From Mucilaginibacter sp. UBA4741 (lineage in GTDB: Bacteria > Bacteroidota > Bacteroidia > Sphingobacteriales > Sphingobacteriaceae): a stretch of DNA of 9,624 nt. The stretch is taken from assembly GCA_002403905.1 (NCBI GenBank), contig DHIR01000233.1:1-9624 (forward strand), given 5' to 3'. This document shows positions 1-7,635 of this stretch, piece after piece. The notes beneath the pieces were generated by a model that was not told the origin of the DNA, searched no databases, and saw nothing but the letters and a program-made list of their open reading frames with translations. The translations under genes and the position numbers were made by a program. Position 1 is the first letter of the stretch, and the number at the start of each line of letters is the position of its first letter.

Positions 1-2183
1 TAATTAACCTACAGCTGTATAACCTATTCAACAAAAACGGCAAACACAACCTTGGCGATCCGCCAGCTATACTGGATAGTAACCTTGTTGAATTTTCGCG
101 GGTACAAATAGAAAAATTTATACGGAGTAAGGGTTATTTGAAGGCTAAGGTTATTGATACCATCCTGGTAAAAAATAAAAGGGCCGAGTTGATTTTTACG
201 ACCACAGAGGGGCCAATGTTTAGGATACGCAAGATTGATGATAGTATCGCTGACAGAAAAGTACGCGAATTATACAGATCAACCCGCAAAAAATTTTCAC
301 ACTTACAACCCGGCGGACGCTTTGACACGGATAGCTTAGCTTTTGACCGCGATGCTTTCTTCCAGGTGATGAAACGTAATGGCTATTATGAGTTTTATCG
401 CCAGTACATCAATTTCGCATACGACTCGACCTTTAATAGCAGTGTTGTTGATCTGCGAATGATCATAGATAATCCGGCTGATAAACCAGCGCACCCCATT
501 TTTACGATCAACAATACATTGATCACCATATCAAAAAGCAATGGTACAAAACCGGGTAATGCAGACACTACAAAAGTTGACTCGCAATTTACGTTTGTTG
601 ATTACTCAGGCAGGTTTAAACCGCATCCCGTTGTCGATTATATCTACCAGAAAAAAGGGGAACTTTTCAATTCAGACAATCAGACCATTACAACATCCAG
701 GTTATCAGAGTTAAATGTTTTCAGGAACGTACCCAACCCGAATTATATTAAAACTTCTGATAGTACAAACAGGCTTAATACAACAATAGACCTTATACCC
801 CTCAAACAAATGTCGGACCGTGTTGAGGGCGAGTTTTTGTTCAGCGGCGGGCGGTATGGGTATAATGTAGGCAACACCTTTACAGACCGTAACATTTTTA
901 AAAAGTCGGTTACGCTGCAGATAAAATTGAACTTGAGTATGTTGTTCGATAATGGCCGCAATGCGTTAAACAACAGCGGTGTTGAAAACCAGGATTTTAA
1001 AGTTGGTGCAAGTTTAATATACCCCTGGATAGTTACGCCATTTAATTTTGCAAAACCAGGTAAACAGGGCGTGCCGCACACCACTTTCTCTACCAATTAC
1101 TCGCGATTTTATCAAAAAGGATTAGTAGAAAGAACCAGTTTTATCAACTCGGTAACTTATGATTTCCTTGAAACTGCAAACAAAGTTCACAGTATAACAC
1201 CTATTGATATTGAGTTCTCAAAAGGCGTTATTGACCCTATTGCCTACCAGCAATTGTTGAAGCAGAACCGTTACTCGTACGTTTACTTAATAGGCCGTAC
1301 CACGTTTACTACGGGGAGCCAATACACCTACCAGGTAAATGGTAACCAGTTAAATACCTATGCCAATTTTTCTTATTTCCGGGGATCGCTGGATGTAGGT
1401 GGTAATATGTTATATGCAGCAAGTAATATATTTAATTCGCATAAAGACACGTTAGGCAAACGCACACTTTTTGGCTACACGTTTGCACAATATGCCAGGG
1501 CCGAAGTAGACTTTAGAATATACCATAGCTTTGGCGGCGAGCGGCAGTTTATTTTCCGCATAAACCCGGGCATTGGCGTTCCGTTTGGAAACAGCAACCA
1601 GCTTATTTTTGAGAAAAACTTTTATGCCGGTGGTGCTAACGATATGCGCGCCTGGCTACCACGCACCCTTGGGCCGGGACAATTTAACCGGGCCACAACT
1701 TATGGGCCGGCAGGTACCGCAGAGGCACCTACAACGGGCGACACTTTACGTACTCGCTTAAAATACATTGACCAGTTTGGCGAAATAAAATTCATCACCA
1801 ATGCCGAATACAGGTATAAGCTGGCTGATGACTTTTTTGGCTCTAAATTAAAAGGCGCCGTATTTATTGATGCCGGTAACGTTTGGCGATTACATAAACA
1901 AGCAGATAATCCGGGTGGCGAATTTAGATTTAACAACATTCTGCAATCATCAGCAATTGGTATTGGTACTGGTTTGCGGTTTGATGTGAGTTTCTTCGTA
2001 TTCAGGCTTGACGCGGCATTTAAATTTAAGGATCCACAGTTTAATGGGTCAGATCAATGGGTACTTATCCGGCACTCGAACGAGTTATTCCATCCCGGCG
2101 TATTTAAAAATAACTACTTGCAAACCAACGGCGAAAGCTATAATTTCATGCAGTTAAATTTTGGTATCGGGATGCCTTTCTAA
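1..2183 (+). CDS. tamL: TamL-like Omp85/BamA-family outer-membrane assembly protein (5' end missing)
   Basis: The frame is open from position 3 to the TAA at 2181-2183 (726 codons); no start is in the window, so the N-terminus lies upstream. The TTG at 138 is internal: the codons before it read as good POTRA sequence (RSKGYLKAKV). Residues about 1-270 look like POTRA repeats, with the motifs NGYYEFYRQYINF and LSELNVFRNVPNPNY typical of the Bacteroidota TamA relative TamL. The rest is a 16-strand-type beta-barrel with many alternating aromatic/polar strands, the loop-6 region YAGGANDMRAWLPRTLGPG (DNA near 1626-1680) and a terminal Phe (GIGMPF), as expected of an outer-membrane beta-signal. TamL is known as a lipoprotein; the lipobox would be in the missing part, probably 50-70 residues. 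Inferred role: inserting or exporting outer-membrane proteins with TamB. BamA itself is a less likely alternative because too few POTRA domains seem to precede the barrel. Confidence 0.85.
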   Translation, partial: INLQLYNLFNKNGKHNLGDPPAILDSNLVEFSRVQIEKFIRSKGYLKAKVIDTILVKNKRAELIFTTTEGPMFRIRKIDDSIADRKVRELYRSTRKKFSHLQPGGRFDTDSLAFDRDAFFQVMKRNGYYEFYRQYINFAYDSTFNSSVVDLRMIIDNPADKPAHPIFTINNTLITISKSNGTKPGNADTTKVDSQFTFVDYSGRFKPHPVVDYIYQKKGELFNSDNQTITTSRLSELNVFRNVPNPNYIKTSDSTNRLNTTIDLIPLKQMSDRVEGEFLFSGGRYGYNVGNTFTDRNIFKKSVTLQIKLNLSMLFDNGRNALNNSGVENQDFKVGASLIYPWIVTPFNFAKPGKQGVPHTTFSTNYSRFYQKGLVERTSFINSVTYDFLETANKVHSITPIDIEFSKGVIDPIAYQQLLKQNRYSYVYLIGRTTFTTGSQYTYQVNGNQLNTYANFSYFRGSLDVGGNMLYAASNIFNSHKDTLGKRTLFGYTFAQYARAEVDFRIYHSFGGERQFIFRINPGIGVPFGNSNQLIFEKNFYAGGANDMRAWLPRTLGPGQFNRATTYGPAGTAEAPTTGDTLRTRLKYIDQFGEIKFITNAEYRYKLADDFFGSKLKGAVFIDAGNVWRLHKQADNPGGEFRFNNILQSSAIGIGTGLRFDVSFFVFRLDAAFKFKDPQFNGSDQWVLIRHSNELFHPGVFKNNYLQTNGESYNFMQLNFGIGMPF

Positions 2184-2190
2184 TATGTGA

Positions 2191-2301
2191 AGATTAAAGA
2201 TTAGGCCTGTATGGTTACATATATCAGGTTATCAATCTTAATAATGACCTTGCTAATCACTAATCTTCAACAACCAATCTTTAATCTTTAATAACTAATC
2301 T
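2191..2301. repeat. Degenerate heptad repeat in inverted arms between convergent genes
   Basis: The left arm is two 7-bp units, AGATTAA and AGATTAG (2191-2204). The right arm is seven consecutive 7-bp units from 2253: CTAATCA, CTAATCT, TCAACAA, CCAATCT, TTAATCT, TTAATAA and CTAATCT. AGATTAAAGATT (2191-2202) is a perfect inverted match to AATCTTTAATCT (2276-2287). The element lies between the tamL stop and the stop of the minus-strand gene that follows. The hairpin could act as a weak bidirectional terminator, but there is no GC-rich stem. The same 7-bp motif family recurs at 3411-3637. Confidence 0.7.
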
Positions 2302-2307
2302 TTACCC

Positions 2308-2841
2308 TCAAAACACCCCCTTCAATCCATCAAATATACTCTCGAAGAAAGTAGGCACTGTTAGGCCGTTATGATGGTTAAAGTATAGGAAGATACAGAA
2401 GATAACTATGGCGATTATGATAAATCGCTTAAACATATAGCCCAATAAAACCAATGCCAATGGTATAATTACCAATAGCATCCAACTTACATGTATGGGG
2501 CGCAGTTTGCCATCCTGTTTGTATATGTAATACAGCATTGAATGTGTACCGGCATCATTAATATGCTTGACATAAAAAAAGCTTGATTTATCCAGTTTAT
2601 GGCGATAAAAGGCAGTACCCTTATCAAATTTCATTTGCTCCTGGAAACCATTTATAGTGAAAGCAAATACACCATCAACCTTTTCCTGCACGTTACCAGC
2701 CGAATCAACAGCTACAACGGCTATTTCGCTATCGGCAAAGGGGTTTTCTTTTATTACAAATTGTTTAATAGTTATTGTATCCGCAAAAGCAAAACTGCTT
2801 GCAACCAGCGTCAGGCAAACAACAAATAATATCTTTTTCAT
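2308..2841 (-). CDS. Unrecognised exported protein with a C-terminal membrane segment pair
   Basis: I do not recognise a family for this 177-residue protein. The start is ATG at 2839-2841. Residues 1-20 form a classical signal peptide (MKK, a hydrophobic core, then AFA before Asp21). Residues 21-112 are beta-rich with alternating polar and hydrophobic residues (VVAVDSAGNVQEKVDGVFAF), which suggests an immunoglobulin-like or similar beta-sandwich domain outside the cytoplasm. Residues about 118-137 and 139-155 are two closely spaced hydrophobic stretches separated by KR, followed by a short tail (residues 156-177). They could be one hairpin or one long helix. The gene is convergent with tamL (124 bp apart, with heptad repeats between) and divergent from the DUF2147 gene. 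It has no co-directional partner, so context does not suggest a function. Confidence 0.75.
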   Translation of the reverse strand: MKKILFVVCLTLVASSFAFADTITIKQFVIKENPFADSEIAVVAVDSAGNVQEKVDGVFAFTINGFQEQMKFDKGTAFYRHKLDKSSFFYVKHINDAGTHSMLYYIYKQDGKLRPIHVSWMLLVIIPLALVLLGYMFKRFIIIAIVIFCIFLYFNHHNGLTVPTFFESIFDGLKGVF

Positions 2842-2851
2842 TTTTTAGTAT

Positions 2852-2859
2852 TAGGTTTG
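2852..2859 (+). promoter_or_regulatory. Possible Bacteroidota -7 box upstream of the DUF2147 gene
   Basis: TAGGTTTG matches the Bacteroidota -7 consensus TAnnTTTG exactly and points towards the gene starting at 2946, giving a leader of roughly 80 nt. No good TTTG -33 box lies 19-21 bp upstream, so the assignment is weak. Confidence 0.25.
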
Positions 2860-2901
2860 AACTTTACAAACAACCCGCAATAAAATTAGTTAATATAATC
2901 T

Positions 2902-2925
2902 AATGATCGGGATATTAAGATCATT
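2902..2925. promoter_or_regulatory. Short inverted repeat in the divergent intergenic region, possible operator
   Basis: AATGATC (2902-2908) and GATCATT (2919-2925) are perfect inverted 7-mers with a 10-bp spacer. They lie between the divergent genes at 2841 and 2946. The size fits a dimeric regulator site, but such a repeat can also arise by chance in AT-rich DNA. Confidence 0.2.
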
Positions 2926-2945
2926 TGAATTAAACTACCTACATA

Positions 2946-3404
2946 ATGCTGCATAACCAATTAATGTTTAAATTTTTAATCTTATTTTTCTTAACAGGGT
3001 TTACTACCAAAGCTACTCAGGCCAATAATGCCGACCGGATATGCGGCAAATGGGTATCATCAAACAAAAATATTATAGTACTGGTTTACAGAGAGGGCAA
3101 CACATTTAAAGGTAAAATGGTATGGTATAAAAATACAGATACCAGCAAAGCAATGGACGAATGGACCGACAAACACAATCCCGATCAGGCTTTAAGAAAC
3201 CGCAAGATATTAGGACTAAATATATTAAAGGAAATGACCTATTCGCCCGGATCTGACAGTTGGGAGAATGGTAAAATATATGATATAGGCAGCGGCCACG
3301 AATACAGCGCCTCTGCACGTCTTGGTAAAGATGGCGTACTTAAAGTTACCGGCTACTGGCACTTTAAGTTTATTGGCCGCACCATGACTTTTGTAAAAGT
3401 GTAG
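2946..3404 (+). CDS. DUF2147 domain exported protein
   Basis: This 152-residue protein begins with a hydrophobic leader (FKFLILFFLTGF) and so is probably exported. From about residue 33 it follows the DUF2147 pattern: CGKWVSSNKNIIVLVYREG (strand start with GxW), a G-K-M strand, then the characteristic HNPDQALRNRKILGLNIL block, WENGKIYDIGSGHEYSASARL, and a closing GYWHFKFIGRTMTFVKV. The family is a small periplasmic beta-barrel-like domain with no established biochemical activity, and the length is usual for it. An alternative start at ATG 2964 would shorten the leader by six residues and begin directly at MFKF; neither start has a clear ribosome binding site. The gene is monocistronic, divergent from the unrecognised exported protein and convergent with yceI. 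Confidence 0.85.
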   Translation: MLHNQLMFKFLILFFLTGFTTKATQANNADRICGKWVSSNKNIIVLVYREGNTFKGKMVWYKNTDTSKAMDEWTDKHNPDQALRNRKILGLNILKEMTYSPGSDSWENGKIYDIGSGHEYSASARLGKDGVLKVTGYWHFKFIGRTMTFVKV

Positions 3405-3410
3405 TTGTAG

Positions 3411-3480
3411 TTAGAGATTGGTTGATTAAAGATTAGGCGTTTTTTAGAGATTGGTGATTAGTTAATTAGAGATTAGGCCT
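3411..3480. repeat. Left arm of a heptad-repeat palindrome
   Basis: Two blocks are built from 7-bp units: GATTGGT, TGATTAA, AGATTAG (3416-3436) and GATTGGT, GATTAGT, TAATTAG, AGATTAG (3449-3476). They are reverse complements, with mismatches, of the CTAATCA/CCAATCT units on the other side of the terminator at 3555-3637. The two sides together form a large imperfect palindrome. Confidence 0.65.
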
Positions 3481-3495
3481 ATAGCAGCTAAATAG

Positions 3496-3530
3496 AAAAG
3501 GGTAATGAATTTAAAATTCATTACCCTTTT
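3496..3530. terminator. Bidirectional Rho-independent terminator
   Basis: A perfect 17-bp inverted repeat (arms 3496-3512 and 3514-3530, one central base) contains a GGGTAATG stem core. It is flanked by an A-tract on the left and a T-tract on the right, so it can terminate transcripts from both sides. It sits between the convergent DUF2147 gene (stop 3404) and yceI (stop 3635). Confidence 0.85.
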
Positions 3531-3554
3531 TACTAACTTGGATATTCAAAAAAA

Positions 3555-3637
3555 TCACTAATCACTAATCACTAATCACTAATCACTAATCACTAATCAC
3601 TAATCACTAATCTCCAATCTCTAATCTCCAATCTCTA
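3555..3637. repeat. Tandem TCACTAA array (8 perfect copies) plus degenerate units ending in the yceI stop codon
   Basis: TCACTAA is repeated eight times without error at 3555-3610. It is followed by two copies of a 14-bp unit that starts TCTCCAATCTCT (3611-3624 and 3625-3637), the last one slightly degenerate. The final CTA (3635-3637) is the complement of the yceI TAG stop, so the array runs into the gene end. Perfect copies suggest recent expansion by replication slippage. Confidence 0.9.
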
Positions 3638-4213
3638 GTTTACTTTCCCAAACTCGCCATTAGCTTTTATTTGTACTTCGTCGCTTAATATTGGGGAGCT
3701 GTATTTTGCACCAATATTAAAATCAGAACGCTTTATTTCGCCCGTAAGCTGGAAACCTGCATCGGCAGCATTATTCATTGCTTTAATAATTGTACCACGG
3801 TACCATAGGTCCATTGTAACCGACTTGGTAACACCATGCATGGTTAAATTACCTTTTAATTTAAAATGGTTTGGTGTAGTTTTAGTGATATCGGTACTTG
3901 TAAAAGTCATGGTACTAAATTTAGCTACCTCAAAAAAATTCGCGCTTCTTAAATCGTTATCACGTTTTTCAACATCGGTATTAACAGATACTGTTTGAGC
4001 AACCAAGGTAAATTTAGCATCGCTAAAATCTGGTTTGGTTGTCACAATGGTAACATCAAAATCTTTAAACACACCTTCTACGTCTGATACAGCAAGGTGG
4101 GTAATTGTAAATTTAAGTTGAGAGTGAGCCTTATCTACCTTCCAGGTAGTTTGTGCAGATACAGCAGTTACTGATAACAATGTTGCTGTTAAAAGGAAAA
4201 CGATTTTTTTCAT
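3635..4213 (-). CDS. YceI family periplasmic lipid-binding protein
   Basis: This 192-residue protein has a signal peptide (residues 1-20, ending SVSA-like before Gln21) and then the complete YceI domain. The domain shows WKVDKAHSQLKFTITHL at 24-40, VEGVFKDFDVTI at 45-56, the family signature EKRDNDLRSANFFEVAKF at 92-109, GNLTMHGVTKSV at 121-132 and GEIKRSDFNIG near 158-168. YceI proteins form an elongated lipocalin-like barrel that in characterised members binds a polyisoprenoid chain; the in vivo role here is unknown. It lies 86 bp downstream of the DPP IV gene on the same strand. The AT-rich gap (4214-4299) holds only weak AT hairpins, so the gene may be co-transcribed or have its own promoter, which I could not identify. 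The 3' end abuts the heptad array. Confidence 0.93.
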   Translation of the reverse strand: MKKIVFLLTATLLSVTAVSAQTTWKVDKAHSQLKFTITHLAVSDVEGVFKDFDVTIVTTKPDFSDAKFTLVAQTVSVNTDVEKRDNDLRSANFFEVAKFSTMTFTSTDITKTTPNHFKLKGNLTMHGVTKSVTMDLWYRGTIIKAMNNAADAGFQLTGEIKRSDFNIGAKYSSPILSDEVQIKANGEFGKVN

Positions 4214-4299
4214 TTTTGTGATTTATGGTTTTAATATTTAAAAGTTTGTCTAGACATATAATATTTAAACATATATTTTACTTTTATATGTATTTCCCG

Positions 4300-6580
4300 C
4301 TATTTTTTTGGTGCATTTAAATTAGGCAGATTGTTATTGCCTTTTAAATACTTCTCCAAATATTGAAAATTTACGTTCTGTATTAAAAGATAACTTGCCA
4401 GGTCATAAGCCGCGCCGTGTGCTCCTTTTGGATATATACGTACATCAGCATCTTTACCGGCCTCTGTTAGCGCTGTAAGCAACTGCATAGTATTAGCAGG
4501 ATGCACATTATCATCACTCATGGAGTGTATCAGCAATAAATGATCTTGCAGGTTAGCGGCATAGGTCAACGTCGAGCTTTTATCGTAGCCATCTTTATTT
4601 TCTTTTGCAAGGCCCATATAGCGTTCGGTGTAGATATCATCATACAAACGCCAATCGCTGCCTGCCGAGTTGGCTAAGCCTGCCTTAAACACACCAGGAT
4701 GAGTAAGCAAGGTGTACACCGTCATGTAACCACCATAGCTGCCACCCATTATGGCCATATTGCCTTTATCAACAAACGGCAGGGTGTTCATATATTGCGC
4801 GGTTTCTGCAAAATCCTGGCTTTCATATTTACCTAATTGTTTGTAGCCAATCTTTAAGAAAGCGCTGCCATAGTTTGATATGCCACGGTTATTCAGATCG
4901 ACAACAATATATCCGTTTTGGGCCAGCCACTGCTGCCAGGCGCTGCCGGTAAATTTATTATACACCGCATGCGATTCGGGACCACCATAAATGGTAAACA
5001 CCACCGGGTATTTCTTTTTCGGATCAAAGTTAAATGGCTTGATCATGTAGGCATCTAACGTAGCGCCATCGCTGGTTTTAACCTTAAATAATTCGGGTGC
5101 CGAGTAAGCATGCGATTTTACAAACGCGCTAACCCCTACGTTATCTTCCAGCATTTTTAGCGCCTTGCCGCTATCATCAAATAAACCTACATGGGTAGGT
5201 GTGGTTATATTGCTGTAAGTATCTAAATAATACTTTGTATCAGGCGACATATCAATGGTATGGAAACCATCTACATCACTCAATTTCTTTTTGCCTGTAC
5301 CATCAAATTTTATCGTATAAAACTCCTGCGCTAAGCCAGATGACTCGGCCGATAAATAATAAATATTTTTGGTCTGCGGATTGATACCACTCACTTTAAT
5401 CATATCCCAATCGCCTTTAGTTACCTGGTTAATTAGTTTACCATCATAACTATAACGATAGATATGGTAATACCCCGAGCGATCTGATACCCAGAAAAAC
5501 TCTTTTGTTTTTTCGGGGAAGTAAACCATATCATTAACATTGGTATAAAAATCAAATATGGCTACCCAGCTGGTGTTTTTTTCTTCTAACACTACGTGAT
5601 GTTCGCCGGTTTTTACGTTGAAGAAATATAGCTTCATGTGGTTTTGCTCGCGATTAAGCGTCATCATGGCTAAAACATCCGGGTTGCTTGTCCAGTAAAT
5701 GCGGGGGATATAAAAGTCGCCGGTTTCATCGGGCTTTAACCAGATCTTTTTACCGGTAGTTACATCGGCTACGCCTATACGTACAGAAGCATTTTCATCG
5801 CCAACCAGTGGCACACGGAAATGTACAATATCGCTATGATGACCCTCAAAATTGGTCATTTCAAAATCGGGCACTTTACGCTCATCAAACTGCCAATAAG
5901 CTATATACTTACTATCAGCCGACCAGTTCCAGGCTTGGGGCTGCCCAAACTCTTCTTCGTAAACCCAATCATAATGACCGTTAAAGATCGCGTTCTCGCC
6001 GGTGGCATCGTTAGTTAACTGCTTTTCTTTACCGGTAGCAAAATCATAAACATACATATTGCCATTACGCTCAACACCCACCTTTTTGCCATTCGGCGAT
6101 AACTCTACCGAGCGCGCATCCTTAGCGGCTTGCTTTAGCTGTTTACTTTGCAGGTTATAAACATAATAATTGGCTATGCCCGATTTACGGTAAATGGGCT
6201 TAAAGTCTGATTTAAAAACCAGGTTTTTCGAGTCGTGCGACCATTGGAACGATTCATAATCAAACGCTTTTTTAGTGCCGGGGAAAGTAAGTCCTTTTTT
6301 ACTGAAGATAAGTTCGTCCTTTTTTACTGAAGATAAGTTCGTCCTTTAAAGTGGCAGGTTCCATCGAGCGGATCTCTTCGCCGGCGATGTAAGAATATTT
6401 TTGTCCATCGTTTATCCAGTTAACACTTGCCGGTCCGCGTTTACCGCTTAGTTTACCGGCGGAATACACGGCATCTGTCAGGCTTGAATATTCTGTTTTT
6501 GATTGTGCCTTTACCGCATAAGGGAGCGCACCCATTAGCGCGAGCGCGATGCACAGGTATTGTGCAGATAGTTTTTTCAT
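4300..6580 (-). pseudogene. Dipeptidyl-peptidase IV (S9 family) gene split by a 25-bp tandem duplication
   Basis: The reading frame starts at ATG 6578-6580 with a signal peptide (ending YAVKA) and runs 93 codons to a TAA at 6299-6301. The rest of the protein lies in another frame, open from 6345 down to 4300. A perfect 25-bp tandem duplication (6291-6340) causes the shift; deleting one copy gives an uninterrupted 751-codon frame, normal for DPP IV. The distal part has the beta-propeller with the DWVYEEE double-Glu motif that binds the substrate N-terminus, then the alpha/beta hydrolase domain with nucleophile motif GGSYGGY, acid in SDDNVH and histidine in GAHGAAY. All catalytic residues are intact and no other stop occurs. 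In working form it would be a periplasmic enzyme removing Xaa-Pro dipeptides. The GTG at 6079-6081 could start a 593-residue product, but that product would lack the signal peptide and the first propeller strands. Confidence 0.85.
6291..6347. repeat. 25-bp perfect tandem duplication inside the DPP IV gene
   Basis: The unit GTCC-TTTTTT-ACTGAAGATAAGTTC occupies 6291-6315 and again 6316-6340, followed by a partial third start (GTCCTTT, 6341-6347). The period of 25 is one more than a multiple of three, so the second copy shifts the reading frame and creates the stop at 6299-6301. The flanking GTCCTTT similarity suggests slippage between short direct repeats as the origin. Confidence 0.95.
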
Positions 6581-6598
6581 ATAGGAAATCAGTTTGGC

Positions 6599-6630
6599 TA
6601 AAGCTAAAGTTTTTACCGCATTTGGACAAT
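6599..6630 (-). promoter_or_regulatory. Possible promoter of the DPP IV gene
   Basis: On the minus strand ATTG (6627-6630) lies 20 bp upstream of TAGCTTTA (6599-6606). This is one mismatch per box from the Bacteroidota pattern TTTG-N19-21-TAnnTTTG. The implied leader before ATG 6580 is short, roughly 10-15 nt. Confidence 0.25.
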
Positions 6631-6684
6631 TTTATGAGGCACAAGTTACACGTAAAGCTGTATATTTACGCTAAACACTAACTA

Positions 6685-7206
6685 ATGACCGGAAAATCGC
6701 CCGTACAATCACTTACTATAATGAACGAGTTGGTGCTACCCAATGATACGAATACATTAAATAACCTGATGGGTGGGCGCCTGCTGCACTGGATGGATAT
6801 CGCGGCAGCTATATCGGCCCAAAAACATTGTAACCGCATTGTGGTGACCGCCTCGGTTGATAATGTATCGTTTAAACATTCTATTAAACTGGGTGATGTG
6901 GTGACTATTGAAGCTAAAGTTTCCAGAGCATTCAACACTTCTGTAGAGGTACGCCTTGATGTTTGGGCGCAGAATATACCATCAGGCACATTAATAAAAA
7001 GCAATGAAGCCTATTATACCTTTGTAGCCTTGGATAAGGATGGCGCCAAAATAGAAGTGCCCGAACTTGTGCCTGAAACAGCAGAAGAAACCGAATTATA
7101 TAACGGAGCCTTGCGCCGCCGCCAGTTAAGGCTGATACTAGGCGGTAAAATGAAAGCCGATGAAGCAACGGAGTTGAAGGCTTTGTTTTTTGGGGAACAG
7201 AAGTAG
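6685..7206 (+). CDS. Acyl-CoA thioesterase (hotdog fold, YciA/ACOT type)
   Basis: This 173-residue protein fits the hotdog acyl-CoA thioesterase family, which hydrolyses acyl-CoA to free fatty acid and CoA in the cytoplasm. Residues 26-38 (NNLMGGRLLHWMD) match the family NxxGxxxGGxLLxWMD pattern, with Asp38 the likely catalytic residue. VVTASVDNVSFKHSIKLGDVV at 53-73 and the VEVRLDVWAQN strand at 87-97 are the next conserved blocks. Members usually work as hexamers of hotdog pairs. The N-terminus has no signal peptide. The C-terminal 40 residues are charged and probably helical. The gene is divergent from the DPP IV gene (104 bp between starts) and ends 2 bp before the end of the EVE gene on the other strand, with no space for a terminator. 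Substrate chain length cannot be read from the sequence. Confidence 0.9.
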   Translation: MTGKSPVQSLTIMNELVLPNDTNTLNNLMGGRLLHWMDIAAAISAQKHCNRIVVTASVDNVSFKHSIKLGDVVTIEAKVSRAFNTSVEVRLDVWAQNIPSGTLIKSNEAYYTFVALDKDGAKIEVPELVPETAEETELYNGALRRRQLRLILGGKMKADEATELKALFFGEQK

Positions 7207-7208
7207 AA

Positions 7209-7613
7209 CTAACTACCCAGCTCAACTATCCTATCAAATTCCTCACGTTTTAATCCCATAACAGACAAGCGGCCCTGCCTAACCAGGCCGACATCTTTTA
7301 AACGCTCATCGGCTTTTACTTGCTCAAGCGTCACGGGGTTCTTTAAAGTCTCAACCGGCGATAGATCAACCACCAGCCAGTTGGGGTCAGTAGTTGTGGG
7401 GTCCTGGTATGATTCTTTAACAACTTTGGCTATGCCAACTACTTCTTTACCTTCATTACTATGGTAAAATAGTACCAGGTCGCCTTCTTTCATTTCGCGT
7501 AAATTATTACGTGCCTGGTAGTTGCGTACGCCATCCCAAAAGGTACGGCCATCTTGATTAAATTTTTCCCAGCTATATTTATGCGGCTCTGATTTTACTA
7601 ACCAATGGTTCAT
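7209..7613 (-). CDS. EVE domain-containing protein (PUA-like, THYN1 relative)
   Basis: This 134-residue protein is a single complete EVE domain. It opens with MNHWLVKSEPHKYSW and continues with TFWDGVRNYQARNNLREMKEGDLVLFYHSN at 24-53, VVGIAKVVKESYQD at 58-71, and DVGLVRQGRLSVMGL near 107-121. All of these are hallmark blocks of bacterial homologues of human THYN1. EVE domains share the PUA/SRA/YTH-like fold, and members are proposed to recognise modified bases in DNA or RNA; the ligand of housekeeping forms such as this one is not settled. The start is ATG at 7611-7613, 60 bp downstream of the phosphatase gene on the same strand, so it could be the last gene of the holA transcript or have its own promoter. 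Confidence 0.92.
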   Translation of the reverse strand: MNHWLVKSEPHKYSWEKFNQDGRTFWDGVRNYQARNNLREMKEGDLVLFYHSNEGKEVVGIAKVVKESYQDPTTTDPNWLVVDLSPVETLKNPVTLEQVKADERLKDVGLVRQGRLSVMGLKREEFDRIVELGS

Positions 7614-7635
7614 AGTTGTGCTTAAAGTTGTGCAG

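Noticed and set aside
138..140. TTG as the start of the Omp85 gene
   Set aside because: The same frame is open to the window edge and encodes typical POTRA sequence upstream, so the gene begins outside the window.
743..1096. Minus-strand open frame inside tamL
   Set aside because: It lies entirely within the conserved barrel region of tamL and its translation resembles no protein; the other short frames at 1573-1939, 2599-2848, 3106-3318, 6427-6681, 6678-7004, 6932-7225 and 8493-8705 were dropped for the same reason.
3555..3637. CRISPR array
   Set aside because: Units are 7 bp and contiguous, with no spacers and no cas genes; this is a simple tandem repeat.
4269..4291. Terminator after the DPP IV gene
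   Set aside because: ACATATA/TATATGT is a 7-bp, nearly all-AT stem with a 9-nt loop, too weak to support; the whole 4214-4299 gap is AT-rich and such pairings are expected.
6079..6081. GTG as a genuine start of a shorter peptidase
   Set aside because: The frame upstream of it encodes continuous DPP IV-like sequence back to the duplication, and a product starting here would lack the signal peptide and early propeller strands.
6291..6340. Programmed -1 frameshifting on the AAAAAAG run
   Set aside because: The zero frame reads AAA AAA GGA, so the heptamer is not in slippery phase, and a -1 shift gives the wrong frame; only +1 or -2 would rejoin it.
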